A program made the translations under genes and the position numbers. A DNA stretch of 64,000 bases. Origin: an uncultured Desulfobacterium sp. GTDB taxonomy: Bacteria > Desulfobacterota > DSM-4660 > Desulfatiglandales > Desulfatiglandaceae. Under the pieces are notes generated by a model. The model did no database searches. It was not told the DNA's origin and saw only the letters and a program-made list of their open reading frames with translations. Location: assembly GCA_900258555.1 (NCBI GenBank), contig LT984854.1, positions 2,005,300-2,069,299 of the forward strand, read 5' to 3'. This document shows, in pieces, positions 37,865 to 45,994 of the stretch. Position 1 is the stretch's first letter. Each line of letters opens with the position of its first letter.

Positions 37865-39232
37865 TCAGCGACCGCTGAAGACCTTCCTCAGATTTTCCAT
37901 ATTAAAATATTCAGGATTTATACCGGCCTTTTCAGCATCCAGGTTAAAATAATTATCCATCATATAGTTATTGCTTGAGTGAATCCTTTGCACATCAGCA
38001 ACCAGAAAACCAATAGGCATCATGCAGCCGTCTTTTCCAACTCCCCAACAGTGGTTATAGAAAAGATACGGCCTTCCCCTTCTGTCATAAAATTCCACAT
38101 AAAAACAAGCAGATGACTCAGGATCAAGATACATAACCGCCCTTGAAACAGTAGAAACTATCTTGGGCACATATTCCAACATCATGGTGTTTACACGCTG
38201 ATAAAGTTGATCTGCAGCGCCTCCGCCGGGTTTATCCTTTATTTCCTGCAACTGGTAGGTCGCTGTCCTACCGCACAGCAACTCTTTTCGTCCCAGATAC
38301 TTCCATTCATAATTGGTAGGTTTTCCCTGAAAGCCTGTAGCTGCGTCATATGTGATGTCCTGGCCGCCAGGCAGCTTGTCCCACCTCTGGGAGGCGGACA
38401 TCCTCCTGACCCTTCTTAGTGAAGTTATATACATCCACTGATCATCCGCCTTGTCAGGGTCGTCATAACGGTGGGTAATGATTACAAGCCCTTTCAGATC
38501 ATAGGGGAATGCAAATCCCATTGCGGAATAAAAGGAGTAATTATTTGGATTCGGCAGTTTTTCCGGCACGTCGTCCCCATATATACGCCCCTTCCACCAG
38601 TAATAGTTCTGCTCCGCCTGGCTATACCTTTTATTGCCTTTTTTGTCCGTGACCCCTGTACAAAAACGGACGATCATCTGTTGACCATAGATAAGAGATT
38701 GGACGAAGTTCCACCCCATCTCTCTGCCATCCGTACTACCTGGAAAGGGCATGCCGTTTTTATAATTTATCAGATGGCCTCTTTCATTAAGCTTGGCTGT
38801 CCCCTTGTTTTTCTTTGAGGCCTCATCCACCTTCTTTGTATTATCACCCCATTGCTCTCTGGGAATGTGGGCAGTTTCGTTCATCCGTGTCTCACCCCAC
38901 AGATCAGGGTGGGTGCAGATGTCGTACCATATTTCAGGAACAAGATCCTTAATCTCCTCAATGGGTTTGGCCTTATAACCCCAGGAATTGATAATTGTCT
39001 GATTTGGGAACGCCTCTCCGCTGCGGATGATATGGAATTGATCACGGGGTATCTCAGCGCAATAAAACCCGTATCACTTGTCTGGATGATCCCCAGGAAT
39101 TGTTGGAGGCACCATTTTACTGGTATCGTCCCAGGCCTCAGCAGCCACGCCCGATTTTGGTGCGATAGCCACAATGGAAATCACACCTGTCGCAAAGATC
39201 AACCGACACAAACAACGAAACAACTTATCCAT
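37865..39232 (-). CDS. Exported DUF1329 protein with in-frame UGA, candidate selenoprotein
   Basis: Read through one TGA, the frame from ATG 39232 codes for 455 residues. That ATG is preceded by AGGAGG and opens a signal peptide (residues 1-33, ending VAAEA). The TGA is codon 53 (39076-39074), in GDHPDK-U-YGFYC. After it the frame stays open and in family: INSWGYKAKPIEEIKDLVPE, REQWGD, YWWKGRIYGDD. The usual alternative, starting at Met117 (38884), would drop the signal peptide and has no ribosome site. DUF1329 proteins are outer-membrane or periplasmic lipocalin-like proteins found near genes for hydrophobic-compound degradation. The TGA could be selenocysteine, a nonsense mutation, or a sequencing error. 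Confidence 0.65.
39039..39076 (-). promoter_or_regulatory. SECIS-like hairpin starting at the in-frame UGA
   Basis: On the minus strand the UGA begins a stem-loop of 38 nt. UGAU pairs with AUCA; after a bulged G, ACGGG pairs with CCCGU; an internal loop with three U residues follows, then UAUU pairs with GAUA around a GCGCUGA loop. Bacterial SECIS elements lie directly after UGA, with a bulged U and a short apical stem; this resembles that plan. The GU of the canonical apical loop is not evident. Confidence 0.5.
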
Positions 39233-39395
39233 TTCCCTTCCCTCCTAAAATGATTAATTAAGAAAAAAACCTTATCTTAAATAGGCCGACTATGTACCTT
39301 TACATGGCCGACCGTTGCCCCCATCATGATGATTAACTCATTTAACCTTATTTCAGACAGAACATGGTCTTAAGAACCTGGTCGAAATCATTTTC

Positions 39396-39434
39396 ATGCG
39401 AACATTCGCTAACAAACAGTATAGGCTTTGTCAA
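39396..39434 (-). promoter_or_regulatory. Promoter/operator unit B, DUF1329 gene (MarR site)
   Basis: Minus strand: TTGACA (39434-39429), 17-bp spacer, TAGCGA (39411-39406), continuing AATGTTCGCATG. The core TGTTTGTTAGCGAATGTTC matches units A and C. Predicted start about 39399, giving a leader of about 165 nt before ATG 39232. Confidence 0.72.
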
Positions 39435-39520
39435 TAAAAAAGTTATAGTTATGAAATAAGTTATGACACGTGAGTAGCTGATATCCTTATAAAATAAAAA
39501 TATATTTTTCCGCTACATAT

Positions 39521-39955
39521 TTAAAAATCGAGATCTAAAAATGTTGACAGATGCGAAGCAAATTCTTCCAGGTTGGTAGCACCCATTTGAGATTCAATGG
39601 TGCCTTCAAGATTAAGAACCGTCTTTTGGATATTGGCGTGTAGTTCCCTTGCCTTATCAGTTAGTTTTATGATGTTTAAACGACCGTCCTGAGGGTCTGG
39701 TTCTTTGGTGACCAGTCCCAGTGCCTCAAGACGTGTAACCATGGTGGCTGCACCGGCCTTTCCCATCTTAAGTCTCTTTGCAAACTGGCCGAGACTTATG
39801 TCTTCTTCCAGTATAAGTATACCAAGGGCAATCAGTTGTTGAGCAGTAAGGCCAACCTTGGCAAGTTCCCGGTTGTAATGAGCGACTATTTTTCTTGCTG
39901 CACGTGTGAGTTGGGTACAGAGAAAATACTTTGATTCAATTTTGATGGTCTGCAT
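39521..39955 (-). CDS. MarR-family transcriptional regulator
   Basis: 144-residue winged-helix regulator: GLTAQQLIALGIL (helix preceding the HTH), LGQFAKRLKMGKAGAATMVTRLEALGLV (recognition helix), and the wing EPDQDGRLN-type segment KEPDPQDGRLNIIKLTDKA. MarR dimers usually repress and release DNA on binding a phenolic or CoA-linked ligand. Its own promoter unit (C) overlaps the start codon, so autoregulation is likely. The same operator occurs before the DUF1329 gene and the Mo-hydroxylase operon, making this the probable regulator of the island. Confidence 0.88.
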   Translation of the reverse strand: MQTIKIESKYFLCTQLTRAARKIVAHYNRELAKVGLTAQQLIALGILILEEDISLGQFAKRLKMGKAGAATMVTRLEALGLVTKEPDPQDGRLNIIKLTDKARELHANIQKTVLNLEGTIESQMGATNLEEFASHLSTFLDLDF

Positions 39956-39956
39956 G

Positions 39957-39992
39957 GAAACATTCGCTAGCAGACAATTATTTCATAGTCAA
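39957..39992 (-). promoter_or_regulatory. Promoter/operator unit C, marR (autoregulation, leaderless)
   Basis: Minus strand: TTGACT (39992-39987), 17-bp spacer, TAGCGA (39969-39964), then AATGTTTCC and the marR ATG at 39955. Expected start at about 39957 leaves 0-2 nt before ATG, and there is no ribosome site, so the mRNA would be leaderless. The outer arms TGTCTGC and GCAGACC (minus strand) flank the site as a dyad. Confidence 0.72.
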
Positions 39993-40001
39993 GGAAAAAA
40001 T

Positions 40002-40898
40002 TTACAGAGCAATTGCCGTCAGTTTCAATACTGTCATACCTCCTGCTTCTTTGACCAATTCCAGCTCTTGCCTGTTTTTCACTAACAGGGCTCCGACAAA
40101 ACCAAGGGCATTAATGGAGATAGGTCCGAAAAACTCGACAGACCTGGGAACCATCAGCATCCATTCACGCGTAAAAATAAGGTTATAGGGGCCGATTTGT
40201 CTTGTCTCTTCCGGATCAACAAAGCTGTTTAAACCCACAGCTTCCAGCATCCTGCGATAAAGTAAATATGTTATCCCGGCAGCCTTGGGTATCTGCCCTA
40301 AATCGTCCGAAACCAATCTCACAAATGAATGAACAAAGGGTAGATCGGGAATCAGGCCCAGTCCACCTTCAAATACGGCCCCCCTAAAGAGGGGCTCAAT
40401 GGGCACCCCTGGCCCATTTTTTACCAACGGCATCGGTATCATCTGAAGATGCTTATGCCGTTGACTCGCTCCGGCAGACTCTCCTCCGTTATAAAAGGCC
40501 AGGCCTTCAAATTCCGCCATACATGCCCATATGGCCTCAAAATCCTGCTCGTTTAACAGCATATCCTGATCTTCAAAGAATCTTGTAACAATTAACAGGT
40601 GATGATCAATCACATTAAATTTATTTAAAAGGCATACATGGGTCTCAGAGATATTGGAAACAAAGAGTTCATTTTCATAGGGAAGGAAGGGATTTTTTCT
40701 TTCACCCCTTTCTTCTGACCCTCCCTTCTCTTCCGCCTTTCGCGCAAGACTTGATATAATGCGAACCAAAAAATCAACTCCACAGTCATAAATAAACATA
40801 CCTTCAGTTATTATGGGCTTGAGCGCACCGATCCTGATTGCGCGGGCAGTGGTTTCAAGCGTTTTATCCCACAGGGTACCTCTTTCAAGTTGTATCAT
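40002..40898 (-). CDS. ATP adenylyltransferase / Ap4A phosphorylase-like
   Basis: 298 residues of the HIT/GalT-like Ap4A phosphorylase family, which splits diadenosine tetraphosphate to ADP and ATP using phosphate. The catalytic motif HKHLQMIP follows GGESAGASQR. HVCLLNKFNVIDHHLLIVT and the C-terminal ATP_transf domain are also visible. It lies upstream of marR on the same strand, separated by promoter unit C. A link to the island is not evident. Confidence 0.82.
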   Translation of the reverse strand: MIQLERGTLWDKTLETTARAIRIGALKPIITEGMFIYDCGVDFLVRIISSLARKAEEKGGSEERGERKNPFLPYENELFVSNISETHVCLLNKFNVIDHHLLIVTRFFEDQDMLLNEQDFEAIWACMAEFEGLAFYNGGESAGASQRHKHLQMIPMPLVKNGPGVPIEPLFRGAVFEGGLGLIPDLPFVHSFVRLVSDDLGQIPKAAGITYLLYRRMLEAVGLNSFVDPEETRQIGPYNLIFTREWMLMVPRSVEFFGPISINALGFVGALLVKNRQELELVKEAGGMTVLKLTAIAL

Positions 40899-41462
40899 TT
40901 TATTTTCCTAACGCGCTACTGGCTGCAGCAACGCAGTTAATTAACAAAGGCCAAGGCCTCATTTATTAAAAAATCATGCCCATCACAATAGAAAAAATAC
41001 AGCGGGAATACAAGAGACTCAACATACATAGATCATACACGAATTCCATCCTGGACCTCGAAAACGCACCATAATGGACTGGAAGGCATCATTATTCCTT
41101 AAAATCAGAAGAATTTCTGAGAGCAACATTATTGACGAAGATATCCACAAAAATGACATTCATTAAATCACATTGATTTAACTGATCATTTATATCAAAT
41201 AAAACGTCTTTTTTATCGGATGGTTATGGTTTTTATAGGATTTTTTTTAGCTTGGACATTTTATAATTTAAAATTTTGCACCCCTAATTCCGATGAAACT
41301 CGTTGAAGGAGCAGCGTTTAAAAAGAAATTAGGTGTGCAAAAGAAGTCAGGAGACAGAAGTCAGAAGTCAGAATAACTGATGAATATTCCGATTAAATTC
41401 TGGCTACTGAATTCTGGATTCTGACTTCTTTTCACAACGAAGATCAGAATCTAACCCATCAA
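40899..41462. other. Non-coding gap with several inverted repeats
   Basis: No gene recognised. A hairpin TTAAATCA-CAT-TGATTTAA lies at 41163-41181. A small element has 16-bp terminal inverted repeats (15/16 matching), TTTTGCACCCCTAATT at 41274-41289 and AATTAGGTGTGCAAAA at 41327-41342, spanning 69 bp. Directly after it come CAGAAGTCAGAAGTCAGAAT words (41346-41375) and the inverted ATTCTGGATTCTGACTTC (about 41410-41429). Confidence 0.55.
41274..41342. repeat. 69-bp element with 16-bp terminal inverted repeats
   Basis: Arms TTTTGCACCCCTAATT and AATTAGGTGTGCAAAA differ at one position; the 37-nt interior has no coding sense. No clear target-site duplication was seen at the ends. It could be a miniature mobile element or a long hairpin RNA. 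Confidence 0.5.
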
Positions 41463-41639
41463 TACCAATTGTTTTTGTATGAAAACCGCGGTGCGAAACT
41501 TAAGGTTACTATCTGTAGCGGCTATACAATGGATGACCCAATTCGGGAAATCATTAATGCAGGGGCTAATGGATTTATCCAGAAACCTTATTCCCTTTCC
41601 ACTCTATCTTCAAAGATAGGCGAGGCATTGGGCCTCTGA
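41463..41639 (+). pseudogene. Remnant of a response-regulator receiver domain
   Basis: The frame ending at TGA 41637-41639 reads KVTICSGYTMDDPIREIINA, then GANGFIQKPYSLSTLSSKIGEALGL. This is the C-terminal third of a receiver domain as found in hybrid histidine kinases: the SGY segment after beta-4, and the conserved Lys-Pro (QKP). The upstream part of the domain, with the phosphorylated Asp, is missing and no start codon fits, so this is a gene relic. It ends 26 nt before the tRNA-Ala gene on the opposite strand. Confidence 0.7.
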
Positions 41640-41664
41640 AGACTGCTGCCGTGAAACAGGGAAC

Positions 41665-41740
41665 TGGTGGAGATGATGGGATTCGAACCCACGGCCTGTA
41701 CGTTGCGAACGTACCGCTCTCCCAACTGAGCTACATCCCC
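41665..41740 (-). tRNA. tRNA-Ala (anticodon CGC)
   Basis: Cloverleaf on the minus strand: acceptor GGGGATG/CATCTCC (one G-U), D-stem GCTC/GAGC, anticodon stem GTACG/CGTAC around loop TTCGCAA (anticodon CGC, reading GCG), T-stem GTGGG/CCCAT with TTCGAAT loop. The 3' CCA is encoded at 41665-41667. Confidence 0.93.
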
Positions 41741-41982
41741 ACGCGATTTTTTTAAAGCACGATATCCTAATATCTGCATAAGAAATATAACAGCCTTTGA
41801 TTTGCCCGTATTATAAACACCCTGATCATAAAATCAATGAGTTTCGTAATTGGGCATGCCCATAAAACCAAAATACGATGGTCTCACTACTTATAAAAAA
41901 AGATTTAGCCACCCCTGAATTTCGTACCCGCCCTTTTAAAATATTTGACAATCACTCCTATTACGCATAAAAAGTTTTTCAT

Positions 41983-42059
41983 GCCCCCGTAGCTCAGGTG
42001 GATAGAGCACCAGATTCCTAATCTGGGTGCCGTGCGTTCGAGTCGCGCCGGGGGCACCA
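41983..42059 (+). tRNA. tRNA-Arg (anticodon CCT)
   Basis: Acceptor GCCCCCG/CGGGGGC, D-stem GCTC/GAGC, anticodon stem CCAGA/TCTGG around TTCCTAA (anticodon CCT, reading AGG), T-stem GTGCG/CGCGC with TTCGAGT loop, discriminator A and encoded CCA. Confidence 0.93.
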
Positions 42060-42325
42060 TTAAAATCAAATACTTATCGTAAATGTCCAGGTTTTTTATT
42101 TCAAAGGCTTTTTTTGTCCAGGAACTGCTCATAAATTTCGATACATGGACTGCCTGCAAGGAAATTTATTATCTCCTTTTCTTTATTTTTTTAATGCTAT
42201 AATTTTAGCTAACATACAATATACTGACATAAAGTCTTTTTTTTATAGTTGGTCCTTTTATATATTTTAAATTATAATTAAATCCAAATTTATATTGCAC
42301 TGTCTATTCAGTTTAAATGTATGTC
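42060..42325. other. AT-rich gap after tRNA-Arg
   Basis: No gene, terminator or repeat recognised; the sequence is strongly AT-rich. Regulatory sites for the next operon begin at 42326. Confidence 0.5.
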
Positions 42326-42343
42326 CTGACTGACTGATCAGTC
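42326..42343. promoter_or_regulatory. TetR-type operator copy 1
   Basis: CTGACTGACTGATCAGT at 42326-42342, containing the 12-bp palindrome GACTGATCAGTC (42332-42343). It matches the operator in front of tetR (CTGACTGAGTGCTCAGT, minus strand 58821-58805) at 15 of 17 positions. It lies 46 bp upstream of the -35 box of the kinase operon. Confidence 0.65.
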
Positions 42344-42387
42344 GGGTTATATCTTCTGGATTTTTAAGGCTTTTTTTTAAATATAAC

Positions 42388-42416
42388 TTGACAAACAGTT
42401 TTAAAAATCCTAAATT
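42388..42416 (+). promoter_or_regulatory. Sigma70-type promoter of the plus-arm kinase operon
   Basis: TTGACA at 42388-42393, 17-bp spacer, TAAATT at 42411-42416. Transcription would start near 42423, about 64 nt before the kinase ATG at 42487. Confidence 0.75.
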
Positions 42417-42486
42417 CCGATCCCAAAAATTTGCATTTGCTCATGATCTACTTTATTATCCTGACCTTGAAAGGAAATTAGGGTAA

Positions 42487-44238
42487 ATGGAAGCAACGGA
42501 ATATTATCGTACATTAACCAGGAGGATGGTCACATCCATTATGCTGGTTTCATTCCTACCCCTGCTCCTCTTTGGCGGAATCGTCGGCTATCAATTCCAA
42601 ACATCCTACCGCGAAAAGACCATTGATCACCTCAGGGAACTGGTCCAGAAACACGAACAGAATATAGACGCGTTTCTATATGAAAAACTCTCCTATATCC
42701 GTGTAATGGCCCAACATAACAGCCTGAAGGACCTGAGTAATGAGCAGTTTTTGGAGAAACGACTCCTGACCCTCCAGAATATATACGGCGGGGTCTTTGT
42801 AGATTTGGGGGTGGTTGACTTTGACGGACACCAGATCGCCTATGCCGGACCATTCCAGTTGATGAAGGCCAACTACTCAGACGCGGACTGGTTCAAGGAG
42901 GCCATCAACTGTGAATATTCTATCAGCAATGTCTTTCTGGGGCTGAGAAACCAGCCTCACTTCATTGTAACGGCCAAACGCGAGAGCGACGGTAGACAAT
43001 GGGTCCTGCGCGCTACAATTGATTTTGTCGCCTTTAATTCCCTGGTTGAAAACCTTCGCATCGGTGAGACCGGCTCTGCCTTTATCATGAACCGGCAGGG
43101 GGAGTTTCAGACCACGCCGCATGTCAAACCATCTCGGGGAAACGATTTTTTCCTCAGGGTTCTTAAGGAATCATCCGAAAGTACGACCTCGACACCCCTT
43201 GTTGTCGGGGGATTGCCTGATTCAGGTCCCGCTGCTACTGGTGGAGTACCACTCAGCAGTGTGACTGTGACAGAGGATGTGGATTTTTTCGGTGATGGCC
43301 TTATCTACGTAATGTCACCCCTTAAAAACAACGATTGGATACTGGTCTTTCAGCAAGGCAGCAAGGACGCCTTTAAGGATCTTTACCAGGCCCGAAGGCT
43401 CGCGCTGCTGATCCTTTTTGGCGGGTGTCTTGCCATTGGAATACAGGTCGTGGTCATAACGCGCAGGATGGTGAGAAGAATCAAATGGGGAGACAGTGAA
43501 CGGGACAAGATGAACGAGCAGGTAATTGAGGCCGGAAAGCTGGCTTCAGTTGGGGAACTAGCCGCAGGGATCGCCCATGAAATCAATAACCCTGTGGCTG
43601 TCATGGTGGAAGAGGCAGGCTGGATAGATGATATCCTTTCTGAACCTGATTTCCCCACAGATGAAAACCTTGATGAATTGAAGCGCGCACTGACGCAGAT
43701 CAGGACCCAGGGGGCACGCTGCAAGGAGATTACCCATAAGCTCCTAAGTTTTGCCAGAAAGACCGACCCACATGAACACGAGGTAGATATTAATGAACTG
43801 ATGGATGAGATCATCAGTCTCTGCGAGCAGAGGGCAAGATACAGCAACGTAAAGATCAACAGAAACTTCGCCTCGGATTTGCCCCGTGTCCTGGCCTCAC
43901 CATCAGAATTGCAGCAGGTTTTCCTGAACCTGATCAACAACGGCGTTGACGCCATAGGGGCCAATGGCGGTACTGTGGAGATCACTACAAGGAGCGAGAA
44001 TAAATATGTGGTAGTGGATGTAGCAGACACAGGAGCGGGGATCCCCAAGGTGAACCTGGGAAGGATCTTTGATCCCTTTTTCACTACCAAGCCTGTCGGT
44101 AAGGGAACGGGACTAGGATTATCCATATGCTATGGCATCATAAAGAAGCTTGACGGTCAAATCAGTGTCAATAGCGCCGTAGGCATGGGAACCACATTTC
44201 ACGTGCGTATCCCATTCAGTCAGCAGCAAAAGGATTAA
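42487..44238 (+). CDS. Cache-domain sensor histidine kinase (plus arm)
   Basis: 583 residues. A membrane segment at about 16-34 and another at about 300-320 flank a periplasmic double-Cache-like sensor (segments GVVDFDGHQIAYAGPF and DADWFKEAI). Next comes the cytoplasmic HisKA domain with the phospho-acceptor in ELAAGIAHEINNPVAV. The HATPase has an N-box (FLNLINNGVDAIG), G1 (DTGAGIP) and G2 (KGTGLGLSI). Closely parallels the minus-arm kinase at 53.0 kb in domain plan. Likely partners are the single receivers directly downstream. Confidence 0.92.
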   Translation: MEATEYYRTLTRRMVTSIMLVSFLPLLLFGGIVGYQFQTSYREKTIDHLRELVQKHEQNIDAFLYEKLSYIRVMAQHNSLKDLSNEQFLEKRLLTLQNIYGGVFVDLGVVDFDGHQIAYAGPFQLMKANYSDADWFKEAINCEYSISNVFLGLRNQPHFIVTAKRESDGRQWVLRATIDFVAFNSLVENLRIGETGSAFIMNRQGEFQTTPHVKPSRGNDFFLRVLKESSESTTSTPLVVGGLPDSGPAATGGVPLSSVTVTEDVDFFGDGLIYVMSPLKNNDWILVFQQGSKDAFKDLYQARRLALLILFGGCLAIGIQVVVITRRMVRRIKWGDSERDKMNEQVIEAGKLASVGELAAGIAHEINNPVAVMVEEAGWIDDILSEPDFPTDENLDELKRALTQIRTQGARCKEITHKLLSFARKTDPHEHEVDINELMDEIISLCEQRARYSNVKINRNFASDLPRVLASPSELQQVFLNLINNGVDAIGANGGTVEITTRSENKYVVVDVADTGAGIPKVNLGRIFDPFFTTKPVGKGTGLGLSICYGIIKKLDGQISVNSAVGMGTTFHVRIPFSQQQKD

Positions 44239-44304
44239 GATTTGAGCATAACCCAGATATTGGGTAAAGATGGATATTTCTGAATAGAAAATAAGGAGGT
44301 AAAA

Positions 44305-44537
44305 TTGAGTTCGCCGGTTGTACTGTTAGTGGATGATGAAGTCCCCTTTGTCAGGGCCTTGACCAAACGCCTGAGCAAAAGGGGTTTTACTGTAAAGGCT
44401 GCATTTAACGGAGAGGAGGCGCTGGGAGTTCTGGCAAAGAAACCCACGTCACAAAATGCATGTTGTTATTTTGGATGTGAGGCTGCCCGGCGTGGATTGC
44501 ATCGCCATATTAAGACAGATCAAAAAGGAGGAAAAAA
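44305..44537 (+). pseudogene. Broken receiver-domain gene (tandem duplicate)
   Basis: Starts at TTG 44305 after GGAGG and reads SSPVVLLVDDEVPFV, nearly the same as the intact receiver at 44538. A shift near 44450 breaks the frame: the family sequence resumes one frame over as KMHVVILDVRLPGVDCIAI, then LRQIKK. It stops where the next receiver gene's ribosome site begins, so the second half is missing. A failed tandem duplication is the simplest reading. Its end overlaps the neighbour's control region. Confidence 0.8.
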
Positions 44538-44972
44538 GTGAGTTCACCAGTTGTGCTGTTAGTGGATGATGAGGTCCCCTTTGTGGAGGCGCTCGCCAAA
44601 CGGCTGGGCAAAAGGGATCTTACTGTTATGTCCGCCTTCAGCGGAAATGATGCGCTGGAGGTCCTGGCAAAGGAACCAAAAATTGATATCGTGATTTTGG
44701 ACGTGAAGATGCCCGGCATGGATGGCATTGACACGTTAAGGGAGATCAAAAAGGCCTATCCCCTGGTTGAGGTGATAATGCTCACAGGACACGCTACCGT
44801 AGAGACAGCCATTGACGGGATGAAACTGGGCGCCTTTGATTATCTGATGAAACCATGTGAGATAGATAAGCTGATGCACAAAGTCAAGGAGGCAAAGGAT
44901 AAAAAAAGGACACATGAAGAAAAGATCCGGCAGGCGCGTATATCTGAGATTGTTACGCGCGGCAGAGGATAG
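44538..44972 (+). CDS. Single-domain response regulator
   Basis: 144-residue receiver without output domain: acidic pocket VDDE, phosphorylated Asp in VILDVKMPG, Thr in MLTGHAT, Lys in LMKPCE, and a helical basic tail of about 25 residues. Start is GTG 44538, preceded by AAGGAGG. Probably relays phosphate from the upstream kinase. Confidence 0.9.
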   Translation: MSSPVVLLVDDEVPFVEALAKRLGKRDLTVMSAFSGNDALEVLAKEPKIDIVILDVKMPGMDGIDTLREIKKAYPLVEVIMLTGHATVETAIDGMKLGAFDYLMKPCEIDKLMHKVKEAKDKKRTHEEKIRQARISEIVTRGRG

Positions 44973-44982
44973 GTGATTTTTA

Positions 44983-45372
44983 ATGACTAATGGCGAGCAG
45001 ACACAGGCAGCGCCCATAAGGCTACTTCTGGTGGACGACGAGGAAGGTTACGTAAATGTCCTATCCAAGAGGATGACCAAGAGGCGCATAGAGGTTACCC
45101 CCGCCTTAAGCGGAGGCGAGGCCATCCGGATCTTGCGAAAACAGGACTTTGATGTCGTCATCCTGGATCTTAAGATGGAAGATATGGATGGAATAGAGGT
45201 CCTCAAGATCATAAAAAAGATGATTCCGGAACTGCCTGTTGTAATGCTCACCGGTCATGGCTCTGAGAAGGCGGCGAGGGAAGGCTTGACGCACGGTGCC
45301 TATGACTATCTCACCAAACCCTGTGAACTCGATGATCTGTTGAAGAAGATCAGAGAGGCCTGCGGGAGGTGA
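44983..45372 (+). CDS. Single-domain response regulator
   Basis: 129-residue receiver: LLLVDDEEGYV, VVILDLKMEDMDG (Asp phosphorylation site), VMLTGHGSE and YLTKPCELDDLL. The N-terminus carries a short extension (MTNGEQTQAAP). No output domain. Follows the preceding receiver by 10 nt. Confidence 0.9.
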   Translation: MTNGEQTQAAPIRLLLVDDEEGYVNVLSKRMTKRRIEVTPALSGGEAIRILRKQDFDVVILDLKMEDMDGIEVLKIIKKMIPELPVVMLTGHGSEKAAREGLTHGAYDYLTKPCELDDLLKKIREACGR

Positions 45373-45394
45373 GCCTAATATACAGGAGGTCTAT

Positions 45395-45949
45395 ATGCAG
45401 GATATCAAAGTGAAGGAACGGATGGTTCCTTTGAATGACTACGCAACGGTCAAGGAGGATGCTACTCTCTACGATGCGGTGCTCGCCCTTGAGTCCGCAC
45501 AGAAGGGCATCGAACCTGGCCGAGAAAAACACGCTGCGGTTCTGGTGTGTGACAATAACGGAAAGGTGATCGGTAAACTGACCAGGTGGTCTATATTAAG
45601 AGGTATCGAGCCTCAGTACAAGCACATTGGAGATCTGAAGGAGACCTCACGGTTTGGGTTCAGTCCGGATTTTATAAAGTCCATGCTGACCAATTACGGC
45701 CTTTTCAGGACCGCCCTCCAGGACCTGTGCAAAAAGGCCGCGGAGGTCAATGTGAAGGACCTGATGCAGACCCTGTCGGATATGGAATACATTGATGAAA
45801 ACGCAACCATTGATCAGGCAATACATCAGCTTGTCATGGGGCACCTGGCATCACTCTTGGTCACCCGCGGCGGGGATATTATCGGTATTTTGAGGCTGAG
45901 CGATGTGTTTAATGAAGTCTGCGCGCAGGTCAAGGCCTGTAAGCTATAA
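45395..45949 (+). CDS. CBS-domain pair protein
   Basis: 184 residues with two CBS motifs: MVPLNDYATVKEDATLYDAV to GKVIGKLTRWSILRGI, and DLMQTLSDMEYIDENATIDQ to GDIIGILRLSDVF. They are separated by a longer linker that includes KETSRFGFSPDFIKSMLTNYG. CBS pairs bind adenine nucleotides and gate transporters or enzymes. Its position between receivers and an anion carrier suggests it senses energy state for that carrier. Confidence 0.85.
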   Translation: MQDIKVKERMVPLNDYATVKEDATLYDAVLALESAQKGIEPGREKHAAVLVCDNNGKVIGKLTRWSILRGIEPQYKHIGDLKETSRFGFSPDFIKSMLTNYGLFRTALQDLCKKAAEVNVKDLMQTLSDMEYIDENATIDQAIHQLVMGHLASLLVTRGGDIIGILRLSDVFNEVCAQVKACKL

Positions 45950-45994
45950 AGTGACCCGGCCTGAACGGACCGGGGTTACAGGAGGAAATCAGTA

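Noticed and set aside
37865-38884. Taking the DUF1329 gene as a 339-residue protein from Met at 38884
   Set aside because: It would have no ribosome site and no signal peptide, while the upstream frame has both; the only obstacle is one TGA.
41588-41779. Minus-strand ORF of 63 codons
   Set aside because: It covers the tRNA-Ala gene and the receiver relic; a shadow of these.
41665-42059. tRNA genes as attachment site of an integrated island
   Set aside because: No integrase gene and no second copy of the tRNA 3' end was seen in the window.
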